From Wenzhouxiangella sp042310355 (GTDB taxonomy: Bacteria > Pseudomonadota > Gammaproteobacteria > Xanthomonadales > Wenzhouxiangellaceae), in assembly GCF_042310355.1 (NCBI RefSeq), contig NZ_JBHJMR010000005.1, positions 139,678-203,677 of the forward strand: a stretch of 64,000 nt of DNA, in the 5' to 3' direction. The notes beneath the pieces were generated by a model that searched no databases, had not been told where the DNA came from, and was given only the letters and a program-made list of their open reading frames with translations. This document shows positions 51,856-61,100 of the stretch, in pieces. Numbering within the stretch: position 1 is the stretch's first letter; every line of letters begins with the position of its first letter. The translations under genes were made by a program, and so were the position numbers.

Positions 51856-53595
51856 ATGTCCCGAGTTGTCGACAGCCGCCGCCAGGATCGGCGTCATCGT
51901 GAGCTGGTCAGAGAGGCCTGCGGCCTGGTGATCGACGGTTTCGACGACTACAACGCGAGCTTCTCCGACATCACCCGTCGCGGCAAACGCCGCTTCGAGC
52001 AGGGTAACCGCGCCGGCATGCGCGCCGATGTCGTCGCCCGACTGGAACTCTACGACCAACTGGTCAACGAGACCATCTCGCGCCTCGAGGGGCTGCTGGC
52101 CAACCGACTTTTCTCGCGCAGCATCTGGCGTGACATGCGCGTCGCCTTCGGGGCGCTGATCGAGCGCAAGCTCGACGCAGAGCTCTACAAGACTTTCTTC
52201 AACACCATCACGCGGCGCCTGTTCAAGACGCGCGGCGTCGATCCGGCGATCGAGTTCGTGGCCTTCGATTTCCAGCCCAGCGATCGCATCACCCATCCGG
52301 TGGCGCGATACACCTACATCGTCGGTGAGCGCCTCACCGACACTTTCGTGCGCATCCTCGAGGACTTCGCGTTCAGCCTGCCCTGGGCCGACGCCGGAGC
52401 CGATGCAGTGCGCCTGGCCGAGCGCATGGCCGGCGTGCTCGAAGGCGACGAGGCGCTGTGCATCGAGTTGCTGGAAACCATCTTCTACCGCGAGGGGCGC
52501 GCCTACCTGGTCGGCCGCGTGCTGGGCCGAACCCGGCACGTGCCTTGCGTGATCGCCCTGCGGCTCGATGCCGAAGCGATCGCCGTCGATGCCCTGCTGA
52601 CCCGGCGGCTGCAGCTGAGCATCCTGTTCGGCTACACCTACAGCTACTTCCTGGCGGATCTGCCCACGGTGGCGGATGCGGTGGTGTTCCTGCGCAGCCT
52701 GCTGCCGGACAAGCCGGTGGACGAGCTTTACTCCGTGCTCGGGCGCGCCAAGCAGGGCAAGACCGAGCGTTACCGCGCTTTCCGACGGCACTTGAGCGAC
52801 AATCCCGACGAGCGCTTCGAGGTGGCCGAGGGCAAGCGCGGCATGGTGATGGCCGTGTTCACGCTGCCGTCCTACCCGCTGGTTTTCAAGCTGCTGCGCG
52901 ACAAGTTCGCGCCGGAGAAGACGATCAAGCGACACCAGGTCATCGAGCGCTACCAGATGGTGCATCGCCACGATCGGGTGGGGCGGTTGCTCGATGTCCA
53001 GGAGTTCAAGTCCCTGCGCTTCGAGCGCGACCGCTTTTCACCGCAACTGCTCGAGGAGTTGCTCGAGGAGTGCTCCCGGGTGGTTCGGGTCGACGGTGAC
53101 GACCTGGTGATTCGCCACTGCTACGTCGAGCGTCGCGTTCGGCCGCTGGATCTCTACCTGTCGGAGGTCGAGGCCGGCGGCGCCCGCCAGGCCCTGGTCG
53201 ACATGGGACAGGCGCTCAAGGACCTGGCGCGGTCGAATATTTTCGCCGGTGATCTCCTGCCCAAGAACTTCGGCGTCACGCGCTCGGGGCGGGTTGTCTT
53301 CTACGACTACGATGAGCTCGCCCTGCTGACCGATTGCCGCTTTCGCGAAATGCCCCGGGCCACGGACGATATCGACGTCTACAACGACGAGACCTGGTTT
53401 CACGTGGCCGAAAACGACGTCTTCCCCGAGGAGTTTCCGCGTTTCATGGCGCTCAGGCGCGATTACCTGGAGGTGCTCGAGGAGGCCCACGGCGAGCTGT
53501 TCGACGCCCGTTGGTGGCAGGACGTGCAGGGCCGCATCGCTTCGGGCGAGGCGCTGGATGTGGCGCCGTACGGGGAAGGGGCGAGATTGGTTTGA
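51856..53595 (+). CDS. aceK: Isocitrate dehydrogenase kinase/phosphatase AceK
   Basis: AceK switches isocitrate dehydrogenase off and on by phosphorylation, sending carbon to the glyoxylate bypass. The 579 residues match the family length (578 in E. coli). Recognisable blocks are DGFDDYNASFSDITRRGKRRFE, FFNTITRRLFKTRGVDP, the ATP-binding MAVFTLPSYPLVFKLLRDKF, IFAGDLLPKNFGVTRSGRVVFYDYDEL and DCRFREMP. The bypass genes aceA and aceB are not adjacent. The gene runs in the same direction as the cluster before it but probably has its own promoter. Confidence 0.97.
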   Translation: MSRVVDSRRQDRRHRELVREACGLVIDGFDDYNASFSDITRRGKRRFEQGNRAGMRADVVARLELYDQLVNETISRLEGLLANRLFSRSIWRDMRVAFGALIERKLDAELYKTFFNTITRRLFKTRGVDPAIEFVAFDFQPSDRITHPVARYTYIVGERLTDTFVRILEDFAFSLPWADAGADAVRLAERMAGVLEGDEALCIELLETIFYREGRAYLVGRVLGRTRHVPCVIALRLDAEAIAVDALLTRRLQLSILFGYTYSYFLADLPTVADAVVFLRSLLPDKPVDELYSVLGRAKQGKTERYRAFRRHLSDNPDERFEVAEGKRGMVMAVFTLPSYPLVFKLLRDKFAPEKTIKRHQVIERYQMVHRHDRVGRLLDVQEFKSLRFERDRFSPQLLEELLEECSRVVRVDGDDLVIRHCYVERRVRPLDLYLSEVEAGGARQALVDMGQALKDLARSNIFAGDLLPKNFGVTRSGRVVFYDYDELALLTDCRFREMPRATDDIDVYNDETWFHVAENDVFPEEFPRFMALRRDYLEVLEEAHGELFDARWWQDVQGRIASGEALDVAPYGEGARLV

Positions 53596-53600
53596 AGAAA

Positions 53601-53823
53601 GGGTTCAGGTTTCAGGGTTCAGGTTTCAGGAAAAGATGGTTGTGGGGCTTCGCGAAAGGGGAGGTGGCAGCGATTACGGTTGCGAACTCGGATTGGTTCT
53701 TGGGGTTCGGGGTTCCGGAACGGCTTCGATTAATTGCGGAGTCATCGGCTTGCACAGCGAAAGGATTTTCGGCAGCGCACCATCGGCTTCGCCAAGCGCT
53801 CCTGAAACCTGAAACCTGAAACC
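53601..53823. repeat. Inverted repeat with GGTTTCA heptamers
   Basis: The left arm (53601-53630) is a run of GGTTTCA/GGGTTCA heptamers. The right arm (53801-53823) is CCTGAAA repeated three times plus CC, the reverse complement. The 170-bp centre is non-coding with ordinary base composition. It fills the gap between the convergent aceK and purT. Confidence 0.9.
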
Positions 53824-53832
53824 TTCCTTCCG

Positions 53833-55014
53833 TCATCTCTTGACGGAAATCGCGTCCCGCGCCGCGGTCGCCTTTCGCCGGGCATCGGCGATGTCCTTGC
53901 CGCGCGCGAGTGTGACGCCCATGCGGCGGCGCCCCTTCACTTCGGGCTTGCCGAACAGGCGCAGGTCGGTGTCGGGCGCGGCCAGCGCCTTGTCGAGATT
54001 GCCGAAGGTGACCTGCTTCGATTCGCCTTCGACCAGCAACGCGGCCGAGGCGCTGGGACCGCGCTGGACGATGTGCGGGACGGGCAGGCCGAGGATGGCG
54101 CGGGCGTGCAGGGCGAATTCTGAAAGATCCTGCGAGATCAGGGTAACCAGGCCGGTGTCGTGCGGCCGCGGCGAGACTTCGCTGAACCAGACCCGGTCGC
54201 CCTTGACGAACAGCTCCACGCCGAAAATGCCGAGCCCGCCGAGCGCGTCGGTGACGGCGCCGGCGATGCGTTCGGCTTCCAGCCGAGCCAGCTCGCTCAT
54301 CCGCTGCGGTTGCCAGGACTCGCGGTAATCGCCGTCTTCCTGCGTGTGGCCGATGGGTTCGCAGAACAGGGTGCCGTCGGCATGCCGCAGCGTCAGCAGG
54401 GTGATCTCGTAGTCGAAGTCGACGAATCCCTCGATGATGACCTTGCCCTCGCGGCTGCGCCCGCCGGACTGGGCGTAGTCCCAGGCCGATCCGATGTCAG
54501 CCTTGTCGCGGACCAGGCTCTGGCCCTTTCCGGACGACGACATGATCGGCTTGACCACGCAGGGCAGGCCGATCTCGGCGACGGCCTTTTCGAAAGCCTC
54601 GCGCGTGTCGGCAAAGCGGAACGGCGAGGTCGGCAGCTCGAGTTCCTCCGCCGCCAGGCGCCGGATGCCCTCGCGGTTCATGGTCAGGTGGGCGGCCCGG
54701 GCGGTGGGAATGACCTTGTAGCCTTCGGACTCGAGCAACAGGAGGGCGTCGGTCGCGATTGCCTCGATTTCGGGCACGATCAGGTGCGGCCGGTCGAGCT
54801 CGGCGATGCTCAGCACGGCCTGGGGGTCGAGCATGTCGATGACGTGGTGGCGATGGGCGACGGCCATGGCGGGCGCATGATCGTAGCGGTCGACGGCGAT
54901 GACCTCGCAGCCGAGCCGCTGCAGCTCGATGACGACTTCCTTGCCGAGTTCTCCGCTGCCAAGCAGCATGACGCGGGTGGCCGTGGACGAATGCGGTGTG
55001 CCGATGTCGGTCAT
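53833..55014 (-). CDS. purT: Formate-dependent GAR transformylase PurT
   Basis: PurT makes formylglycinamide ribonucleotide in purine synthesis from formate and ATP, independently of folate. The 393-residue ATP-grasp enzyme starts with MLLGSGELGKEVVIELQRLG and has FVKP-type PCVVKPIMSSSGKGQS, EGFVDFDYEITLLTLR, FGVELFVKGDRVWFSEVSPRPHDTGLVTL and HARAILGLPVP, all typical. A nonamer inverted repeat lies just upstream of its start. Confidence 0.97.
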   Translation of the reverse strand: MTDIGTPHSSTATRVMLLGSGELGKEVVIELQRLGCEVIAVDRYDHAPAMAVAHRHHVIDMLDPQAVLSIAELDRPHLIVPEIEAIATDALLLLESEGYKVIPTARAAHLTMNREGIRRLAAEELELPTSPFRFADTREAFEKAVAEIGLPCVVKPIMSSSGKGQSLVRDKADIGSAWDYAQSGGRSREGKVIIEGFVDFDYEITLLTLRHADGTLFCEPIGHTQEDGDYRESWQPQRMSELARLEAERIAGAVTDALGGLGIFGVELFVKGDRVWFSEVSPRPHDTGLVTLISQDLSEFALHARAILGLPVPHIVQRGPSASAALLVEGESKQVTFGNLDKALAAPDTDLRLFGKPEVKGRRRMGVTLARGKDIADARRKATAARDAISVKR

Positions 55015-55056
55015 GGTCGGATTCTGCTAATCGGATTGATGCTGTAATGAAAAACT

Positions 55057-55135
55057 TGCAACCACCGAAGACACTGAATACACCGAACAGAACACGCTTT
55101 TCCTTTCGGTGCATTCGGTGTGTTCGGTGGTTGCA
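55057..55135. repeat. Inverted repeat with 9-bp ACCGAA units (copy 3)
   Basis: Arms 55057-55087 and 55105-55135 pair with three mismatches in 31. The left reads TGCAACC plus nonamers ACCGAAGAC, ACTGAATAC, ACCGAA; the right is the mirror. The 17-bp centre is AT-rich. It fills the gap between the S9 peptidase end and the purT start, both read leftward. Confidence 0.93.
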
Positions 55136-55160
55136 TGGATTGTCGTCATCGCTTCGGGTA

Positions 55161-57410
55161 TCAGTCTTCGGCCTTTCCTGGTTCGAGATGCCGGTCGAAG
55201 AAATCGGTGATGGTGCGGTAGACGTGCAGCCGCGGTCCCTCGCCGGCGATGGCGTGCTTTTCGCCGGGGTAGGTCATCAGCTCGAAGGGAAAGGCGCGTG
55301 CCTGCAGGTCGTGCATCAGACGGGTCGAGTGGGTAAAGAGCACGTTGTCGTCGGCCATGCCGTGGATCAGCAGCAGGGGGTCGGTCATTTCATCGGTGTA
55401 GTTCAGCACATCGCCACTCTCGTAAGCCTCGGCCTGGTCCTGCGGCTTGCCCATGTAGCGCTCGGTGTAGTGGGTGTCGTAGAGCGTCCAGTCGGTGACC
55501 GGCGCGACCGAGACGCCCGCGGCGAACTCGCCCGGATACTGGGCAAGTGCCATCAAACTCATGTAGCCGCCGTAGCTCCAGCCGAAGATGCCGATACGAT
55601 CCGGGTCGACGAAATCCTGTGAGCGCAGCCAGTCGACGCCGACCATCTGGTCGGCCATTTCCACCTGCCCGAGCTTGAGCCAGGCGGCGTCCTGGAAGGC
55701 CTTGCCCTGGCGTTCGACGCCGCGGTTGTCGAGCGAAAACACCAGGTACCCGCGGCGGGCCATGTACTGGTCGATCAGCATGCGCCGCGACCAGCTGTCG
55801 GTGACCATGCGGTGCGTCGGGCCGCCGTAGACGTGGACGAACACCGGGTGCCGCGCTTCGGGATCGAAGTCGGCCGGCCGGATCAGCCGGTAGTGGAGTT
55901 CGTGGCCCTGGGGCGCGACGATGGTGCCGAACTCGGTGGGGCGATGGCCGTCGCGATAGGGTCCGTAGGGATGATCGTCGTCGAGGCGATTCTCCACCAG
56001 CCAGGCCAGGCGCTCGCCGTCGACGTTGTGCAGCGAAAGCTGCGGCGGTTGGCGGCTGTTGGAGAAGGTATCGACGTAGACTCGCGCATCGCGGTCCATG
56101 GCGATGTCGTGCCAGCCCGAGCGGCGCGATACGCGATTGACGACCTCGGGCGAGCGGGTGATCAGCGACTGCCGGTAGAGGTGCTTCTCGGTGGTCGAGA
56201 CTTCCGAGGCGGTGAAGTAGACCATCCCCATCTCCTCGTCCACGCCGGCCAGCGAATCGACCTGCCATTGACCCTCGGTCAGCCGACGCAGGCGTTCGCC
56301 TTCGTAGTCGTAGAGATAGAGGTGACGGAAGCCGTCGCGCTCGGACGACCAGACGAAGGCCGGCATCTCCCTGAGAAAATGCAGGTCGTCGTGGAGGTTG
56401 ATCCAGGTCTCGCTGGTCTCGGTCAGCAGCGTGCGTGCCTCGCCGTCGTCGATGTTGGCGACGACCAGTTCGAGCGTCTGCTGGTCGCGGCTCTGGCGCT
56501 GAAAACTGAGCTGCTCGCCGTTGGGCAGCCACTTGACGCGGGGAATGTAGATGTCGGATTCCTCGCCGATATCCATCCATTCGATCTCGCCGCTTTCGAT
56601 GTCGGCAACACCGAGCCGGTAAGTCACGTTGTCGGTGCCGGCATAGGGGTAGCGCTGCTCGACCATCTCGATGCGATCGGCCTGGACTTCGTAGCGGCGC
56701 GTGACTTCGACCGGCGATTCGTCGATCTGCAGGAACGCGACATGATCGCCGGTCGGCGACCACCAGAAACCGGTCGAGCGACCCATTTCTTCCTGCGCGA
56801 TGAACTCGGCCATGCCGTTGGCGACGGTGTCGGTCGCGCTGTCGGTCAGTGGCTGCGCCTCGCCGCTTTCGATCTCGACCAGCCAGAGTTCGCGCTCCCG
56901 GACGAAGGCCACGTGGCGACCGTCGGGGGCGATCTGCGGGTCGGTGTCGAAGGCGTCGGAGTCGGTCAGCTGGCGCACTTCTCGCGCCTCGGCCTGCATG
57001 TCGAGCACGAAGACGTCGCCGCCGATGGGAAACAGCAGCCAGCGGCCGTCGCTCGACCAGCGGTAGTCGACGATGCCGCGCAGGTCGGCGATGCGCGCCC
57101 GCTCCCGCCTGGCCTGTTCGGCCGCCGAGAGTTCGACTTCCTCGGTCATGACCTCGTCGGCGGCGACGAGCACGCGCGTGCTGTCGTCGGCAATGTGGTA
57201 CTCCCACAGGTCGAGCAGGCTGCGGTCGTCCTCGCGGCCCTTGAGGAAGGTGACCCGGTCGCCGGCCGGCGAGAGCTCGGCGCGTCGCAGCGTCGGGCCC
57301 GCGAGGTCGGGGCTGTCGAAGATTCGCTCGAGGCTGAGTTCGTCGGGCTGTGCCGAAGCCAGCGAGACGAGCAGGGCGAGAGGCAGAGCAAGGATGGCGC
57401 GAGCGGTCAT
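55161..57410 (-). CDS. Dipeptidyl peptidase IV (S9 prolyl oligopeptidase family)
   Basis: This secreted serine peptidase removes X-Pro dipeptides from peptide N-termini. The 749-residue precursor has a signal peptide (to about VSLASAQ) and an eight-bladed propeller region with EFIAQEEMGRSTGFWWSP, which holds the conserved Glu pair (EE) that binds the peptide amino end. The C-terminal alpha/beta-hydrolase has Ser in FGWSYGGYMSLMAL, Asp in GMADDNVLFTHS and His in YPGEKHAIAGEG. All catalytic residues are present. It is divergent from nadA. Confidence 0.95.
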   Translation of the reverse strand: MTARAILALPLALLVSLASAQPDELSLERIFDSPDLAGPTLRRAELSPAGDRVTFLKGREDDRSLLDLWEYHIADDSTRVLVAADEVMTEEVELSAAEQARRERARIADLRGIVDYRWSSDGRWLLFPIGGDVFVLDMQAEAREVRQLTDSDAFDTDPQIAPDGRHVAFVRERELWLVEIESGEAQPLTDSATDTVANGMAEFIAQEEMGRSTGFWWSPTGDHVAFLQIDESPVEVTRRYEVQADRIEMVEQRYPYAGTDNVTYRLGVADIESGEIEWMDIGEESDIYIPRVKWLPNGEQLSFQRQSRDQQTLELVVANIDDGEARTLLTETSETWINLHDDLHFLREMPAFVWSSERDGFRHLYLYDYEGERLRRLTEGQWQVDSLAGVDEEMGMVYFTASEVSTTEKHLYRQSLITRSPEVVNRVSRRSGWHDIAMDRDARVYVDTFSNSRQPPQLSLHNVDGERLAWLVENRLDDDHPYGPYRDGHRPTEFGTIVAPQGHELHYRLIRPADFDPEARHPVFVHVYGGPTHRMVTDSWSRRMLIDQYMARRGYLVFSLDNRGVERQGKAFQDAAWLKLGQVEMADQMVGVDWLRSQDFVDPDRIGIFGWSYGGYMSLMALAQYPGEFAAGVSVAPVTDWTLYDTHYTERYMGKPQDQAEAYESGDVLNYTDEMTDPLLLIHGMADDNVLFTHSTRLMHDLQARAFPFELMTYPGEKHAIAGEGPRLHVYRTITDFFDRHLEPGKAED

Positions 57411-57562
57411 TCTGGGCCTTCGTTTCGGTGCAAGCCCGCTATTGTCGGGGGCTGCCGCCCGGAAGGCAAATCTCGGCAGTGGAAAAACGCTTCCGTGCGC
57501 CCCATCTGTATTCTCGAGCGGCTAACATGCCGCCGTCGAATCTGGTTGACGGTCACAGGATC

Positions 57563-58660
57563 ATGCAGAAACACTATCCCGAGTCACCCGCCGAACTCCC
57601 CTACGACGAGGGCGTTCGAAGCCGGACCGATGCGCTCTACCGGCGCGTGCGAGACGTCGTTCCCGAGGCGGAGTGGCCCCTGCACGCGCCGCTGATCGAC
57701 GCGATCAACCGGCTCAAGGTCGAGCGCGATGCCGTGATCCTGGCGCACAACTACATGACGCCGGAGATATTCAACTGTGTCGGCGACATCACCGGCGACT
57801 CCCTGCGCCTGGCCCAGGTCGCGGCCGAAGCCGAGGCGGAAGTCATCGTGCAGGCCGGCGTCCACTTCATGGCCGAGACCGCCAAGATCCTGTCGCCGGA
57901 CAAGACCGTCCTGATTCCGGACCTGGATGCGGGCTGTTCCCTGGCCGCGTCGATCACGGGCGAGGACGTGCGCCGGATTCGCGCGGCCTACCCGGATGTC
58001 CCGATCGTGACCTACGTGAATACCTCCGCCGAGGTCAAGGCCGAGTCCGATATCTGCTGCACCTCGTCCAACGCCGTCGCCGTGGTCGAAGCCGTCGCCG
58101 CGCAGTGGGGCAGCGACACGGTGATCATGATTCCCGATGAGTACCTGGCGAAGAACGTCGCCAGCCAGACCGAGATCCGCATTCTGACCTGGAAAGGCGA
58201 TTGCGAGGTACACGAGAAGTTCACCCGGGCGGAGATCGAGCAACTTCGTGTCGAGCATCCGGACGCGATGATCATCACGCATCCCGAGTGTCCACCCGAA
58301 GTCCTGCGGGCGGCCGACTTCGCCGGCTCGACCGGCGCGATGTCGTCTTACGTGTCCGAGCACCGGCCGAAGAAGGCCATCCTGATCACCGAGTGTTCGA
58401 TGAGCGACAACGTGGCCGTCGCCAACCCGGGAACGCGATTCATCCGGCCTTGCAACCTGTGCCCGCACATGAAGCGGATCACGCTGGAGAAGATCTACCG
58501 GTCCTTGCGCGACCTGCGTTTCGAGATCGAAGTGCCGGCCGATGTCGCCGAACGGGCCCGGGCCAGCCTCCGGGCGATGCTCGATCTGCCCCGGGTCGGC
58601 AAGCCGCCGGCCTTCGACACCTCCAGGCCCGAACGCGCCGCCGACTACGTCAGCGTCTGA
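57563..58660 (+). CDS. nadA: Quinolinate synthase NadA
   Basis: NadA condenses iminoaspartate with dihydroxyacetone phosphate to quinolinate, using a 4Fe-4S cluster. The 365-residue protein has the three cluster Cys in DAGCSLAASIT, THPECPPEV and RPCNLCPHMKRI (last pair, CxxC). AILAHNY-like VILAHNYMTPEIFN and CTSSNAVAVVEA mark the active site. The start MQKHYPE follows an ACAGGA. It is only 5 bp from nadB, forming nadA-nadB-nadC. Confidence 0.97.
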   Translation: MQKHYPESPAELPYDEGVRSRTDALYRRVRDVVPEAEWPLHAPLIDAINRLKVERDAVILAHNYMTPEIFNCVGDITGDSLRLAQVAAEAEAEVIVQAGVHFMAETAKILSPDKTVLIPDLDAGCSLAASITGEDVRRIRAAYPDVPIVTYVNTSAEVKAESDICCTSSNAVAVVEAVAAQWGSDTVIMIPDEYLAKNVASQTEIRILTWKGDCEVHEKFTRAEIEQLRVEHPDAMIITHPECPPEVLRAADFAGSTGAMSSYVSEHRPKKAILITECSMSDNVAVANPGTRFIRPCNLCPHMKRITLEKIYRSLRDLRFEIEVPADVAERARASLRAMLDLPRVGKPPAFDTSRPERAADYVSV

Positions 58661-58665
58661 TAGCG

Positions 58666-60177
58666 ATGAAGTCCCAGCTGCCGGTCATCGTGGTCGGCTC
58701 CGGCATCGCCGGCCTCTGGACGGCACTCAACGCCGCGCCCCGGCCGGTTCTGATGCTCACCTCCGGTACCTTCGGCGAACAGTCGTCCACGGCCTGGGCC
58801 CAGGGCGGAATCGCGGCCGCCCTGGGGCCGGACGACAGCCCCGAACTGCACGCGGCCGATACGGTCTCCGCGGGCGCCGGCCTGGTCGACGAGCAGGTCG
58901 CCGGGGCACTGGCGCGCGAAGCGGTCGGGCAGGTCGGCGCGCTCGAGCGCCTGGGCGTTGCATTCGAACATCACGCTGACGGCCGCTGGGCGCTCTCGCG
59001 CGAGGCCGCGCACGGGCGCGACCGCATCGCCCGCGTCGGCGGTGATCGTGCCGGCGCGGCCATTGTCAGCGTCCTGGTCGCGGCCGCGAATCGGGCTCCG
59101 CACGTGACAGTGCGTGAACACACCCGGGTGGTGGGCCTGCTGCGTGGCGAAGACGGCGGTTGCGCGGGCGTGCTGGCGGAGACCAAAGAAGGCCGACCCG
59201 AATCGCTTCCGGCCGCGGTCACCGTGCTGGCCACCGGTGGAGTCGGGGGACTCTACGCGCTGACAACCAACCCGCCGGGCAACCGGGGCCGGGCCCTCGC
59301 CTGGGCCGTGGGGCTGGGCGCGGACGTTCGCGACGCCGAGTTCGTGCAGTTTCATCCGACCGCCATCGACATTCCCCGCCATCCGGCGCCGTTGGCAACC
59401 GAGGCCCTGCGCGGCGAGGGTGCCGTACTGGTCGACCACCGGGGCCGGCGTTTCATGCCGGCCTGCCATCCGGCCGCCGAGATGGCGCCGCGCGATGTCG
59501 TGGCGCGCGCCGTACACCGGCAAGTGCAGACCGGAGCGGGCGCCTTCCTGGATGCTCGCGAAGCGGTCGGTGAGTCCTTTCCGGACCGTTTCCAGGCCGT
59601 CTTCCGGGCCTGCATGGCGGCCGGCATCGATCCGCGCAGCCAGCCGATACCGGTCGCACCGGCCGCCCACTACCACATGGGCGGCGTGGCGGCCGGCCTG
59701 GACGGAGCGACCGGTGTGCCCGGGCTGCTTGCCGTCGGCGAGGTCGCCTGCACCGGGGCGCATGGCGCCAACCGCCTGGCCTCGAATTCGCTGGCCGAAG
59801 CATTGGTGATGGGCGCACGCGCCGGCCAGGCCCTGGCCGATGCCGAGCAGCGGCGCTCGCGACCGATCGAGGCGCGACCGTCTCCCGTCATGTCGCCGAG
59901 CGCGCTCGGGTGCCTGCGGGCGGCCATGTCGGCGCATGCCGGCGTCGTACGCCATGCCGACGGACTGGCGCGCCTGCTTGAAACGATCGACGAGCTCGAG
60001 GCCTGCTGGGGTGCGGCGGACGAGCTTGTGGCGGCTCGCCTGATCGCCGCGGCCGCCCTGCAACGGCGCGAAAGCCGGGGGGCACACGACCGAAGCGACT
60101 ATCCTGAAACGGCCGCGGCGGGCCGGTCCCGCCGAATGACGCTGGCGCAGTCGCGCGCCGGCCTGCTGACCGCATGA
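58666..60177 (+). CDS. nadB: L-aspartate oxidase NadB
   Basis: NadB oxidises aspartate to iminoaspartate, which NadA uses at once. The 503-residue flavoprotein has the FAD motif VIVVGSGIAGLWTALNA. It also has SSTAWAQGGIAAALGPDD, the active-site Arg blocks SREAAHGRDRIARVGGD, VLATGGVGGLYALTTNPPGNRG and GEVACTGAHGANRLASNSLAEALV. The ATG at 58666 starts the Rossmann strand directly. The protein is slightly shorter than E. coli NadB at the C-terminus. Confidence 0.97.
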   Translation: MKSQLPVIVVGSGIAGLWTALNAAPRPVLMLTSGTFGEQSSTAWAQGGIAAALGPDDSPELHAADTVSAGAGLVDEQVAGALAREAVGQVGALERLGVAFEHHADGRWALSREAAHGRDRIARVGGDRAGAAIVSVLVAAANRAPHVTVREHTRVVGLLRGEDGGCAGVLAETKEGRPESLPAAVTVLATGGVGGLYALTTNPPGNRGRALAWAVGLGADVRDAEFVQFHPTAIDIPRHPAPLATEALRGEGAVLVDHRGRRFMPACHPAAEMAPRDVVARAVHRQVQTGAGAFLDAREAVGESFPDRFQAVFRACMAAGIDPRSQPIPVAPAAHYHMGGVAAGLDGATGVPGLLAVGEVACTGAHGANRLASNSLAEALVMGARAGQALADAEQRRSRPIEARPSPVMSPSALGCLRAAMSAHAGVVRHADGLARLLETIDELEACWGAADELVAARLIAAAALQRRESRGAHDRSDYPETAAAGRSRRMTLAQSRAGLLTA

Positions 60178-60195
60178 GCTGAGGACTACCCGAAC

Positions 60196-61047
60196 ATGAA
60201 CGCTACCCTGCCGCGCAACCCGATTGCGCAAGTCGTCGCCCGCGCACTGGCCGAGGATCTCGGCGGCCGCGGCGATGTCACCACCCGGGCTACCGTGCCC
60301 GCTGAGGCGATCGGTCGATTCAGGTTGGTGGCCCGGCAAGCCGGCGTGCTCGCGGGCGTCGAGCCGGCGGCCGAGGCCTTCGCCCAGGTCGACCCCGCCA
60401 TCGAGATCGACTGGCACGAGGGCGACGGCGATCCGCTCGACCCCGGGACGATCATCGCCGATCTCTCGGGCCCGGCGGCGGGCATTCTCAGCGCCGAGCG
60501 CACGGCCCTCAACTTCCTCGGGCGGCTCAGCGGTATCGCCACGCTGACCCGGCGCTATGTCGATGCCGTGGTCGGTACTCGAGCCCGCATCGCCCACACG
60601 CGCAAGACCACGCCGGGCCTGCGCGCGCTGGAGCTGGAAGCGGTCAGTGCCGGCGGCGGGGCGCGTCACCGCTTCGGGCTTGATGACGCCATCCTGATCA
60701 AGGACAACCACGTGGCCGTGGCCGGCAGCGTGGCCGAAGCGATCCGGCGCGCCCGGGCCTTTGCCGGGCACATGCTGCGCGTCGCCGCCGAGATCGATTC
60801 GATCGAGCAGTTCGACGAGGCCCTCGACGCCGGGGCCGACAGTCTGCTGCTGGACAATTTCAGCACGGCCGATCTCAGGCGCTGCGTGCTCGCGGCGAAA
60901 GGGCGTGGCGTAACGCTGGAGGCCTCCGGCAACGTGTCCCTGGAAAACGTCGGCGAGATCGCCGCCACCGGGGTCGACGTCGTTTCGGTCGGCGCGATCA
61001 CGCACTCCGCGCCGTGTCTCGACCTGGGGCTGGACGAACACGCCTGA
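60196..61047 (+). CDS. nadC: Quinolinate phosphoribosyltransferase NadC
   Basis: NadC turns quinolinate and PRPP into nicotinate mononucleotide, completing the de novo branch. The 283-residue protein has VARALAEDLGGRGDVTTRATVP, AERTALNFLGRLSGIATLT, AHTRKTTPGLRALELEAVSAGGGARHRFGLDDAILIKDNH and LEASGNVSLENVGEIAATGVDVVSVGAITHSA, all canonical. It lies 18 bp after nadB. Confidence 0.98.
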   Translation: MNATLPRNPIAQVVARALAEDLGGRGDVTTRATVPAEAIGRFRLVARQAGVLAGVEPAAEAFAQVDPAIEIDWHEGDGDPLDPGTIIADLSGPAAGILSAERTALNFLGRLSGIATLTRRYVDAVVGTRARIAHTRKTTPGLRALELEAVSAGGGARHRFGLDDAILIKDNHVAVAGSVAEAIRRARAFAGHMLRVAAEIDSIEQFDEALDAGADSLLLDNFSTADLRRCVLAAKGRGVTLEASGNVSLENVGEIAATGVDVVSVGAITHSAPCLDLGLDEHA

Positions 61048-61100
61048 TTGGCGCCAGCGTGCTATCGTTCCGGGTCAGTGGTTTCAACGACGGGGACAGC

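Noticed and set aside
58645..61041. A 798-codon open frame on the minus strand across nadB and nadC
   Set aside because: It is a GC-rich antisense shadow: both sense genes have complete family motifs and the antisense protein has no recognisable domain. The same holds for long antisense frames over ggt, ftsY, the DUF1501 gene and the S9 peptidase.
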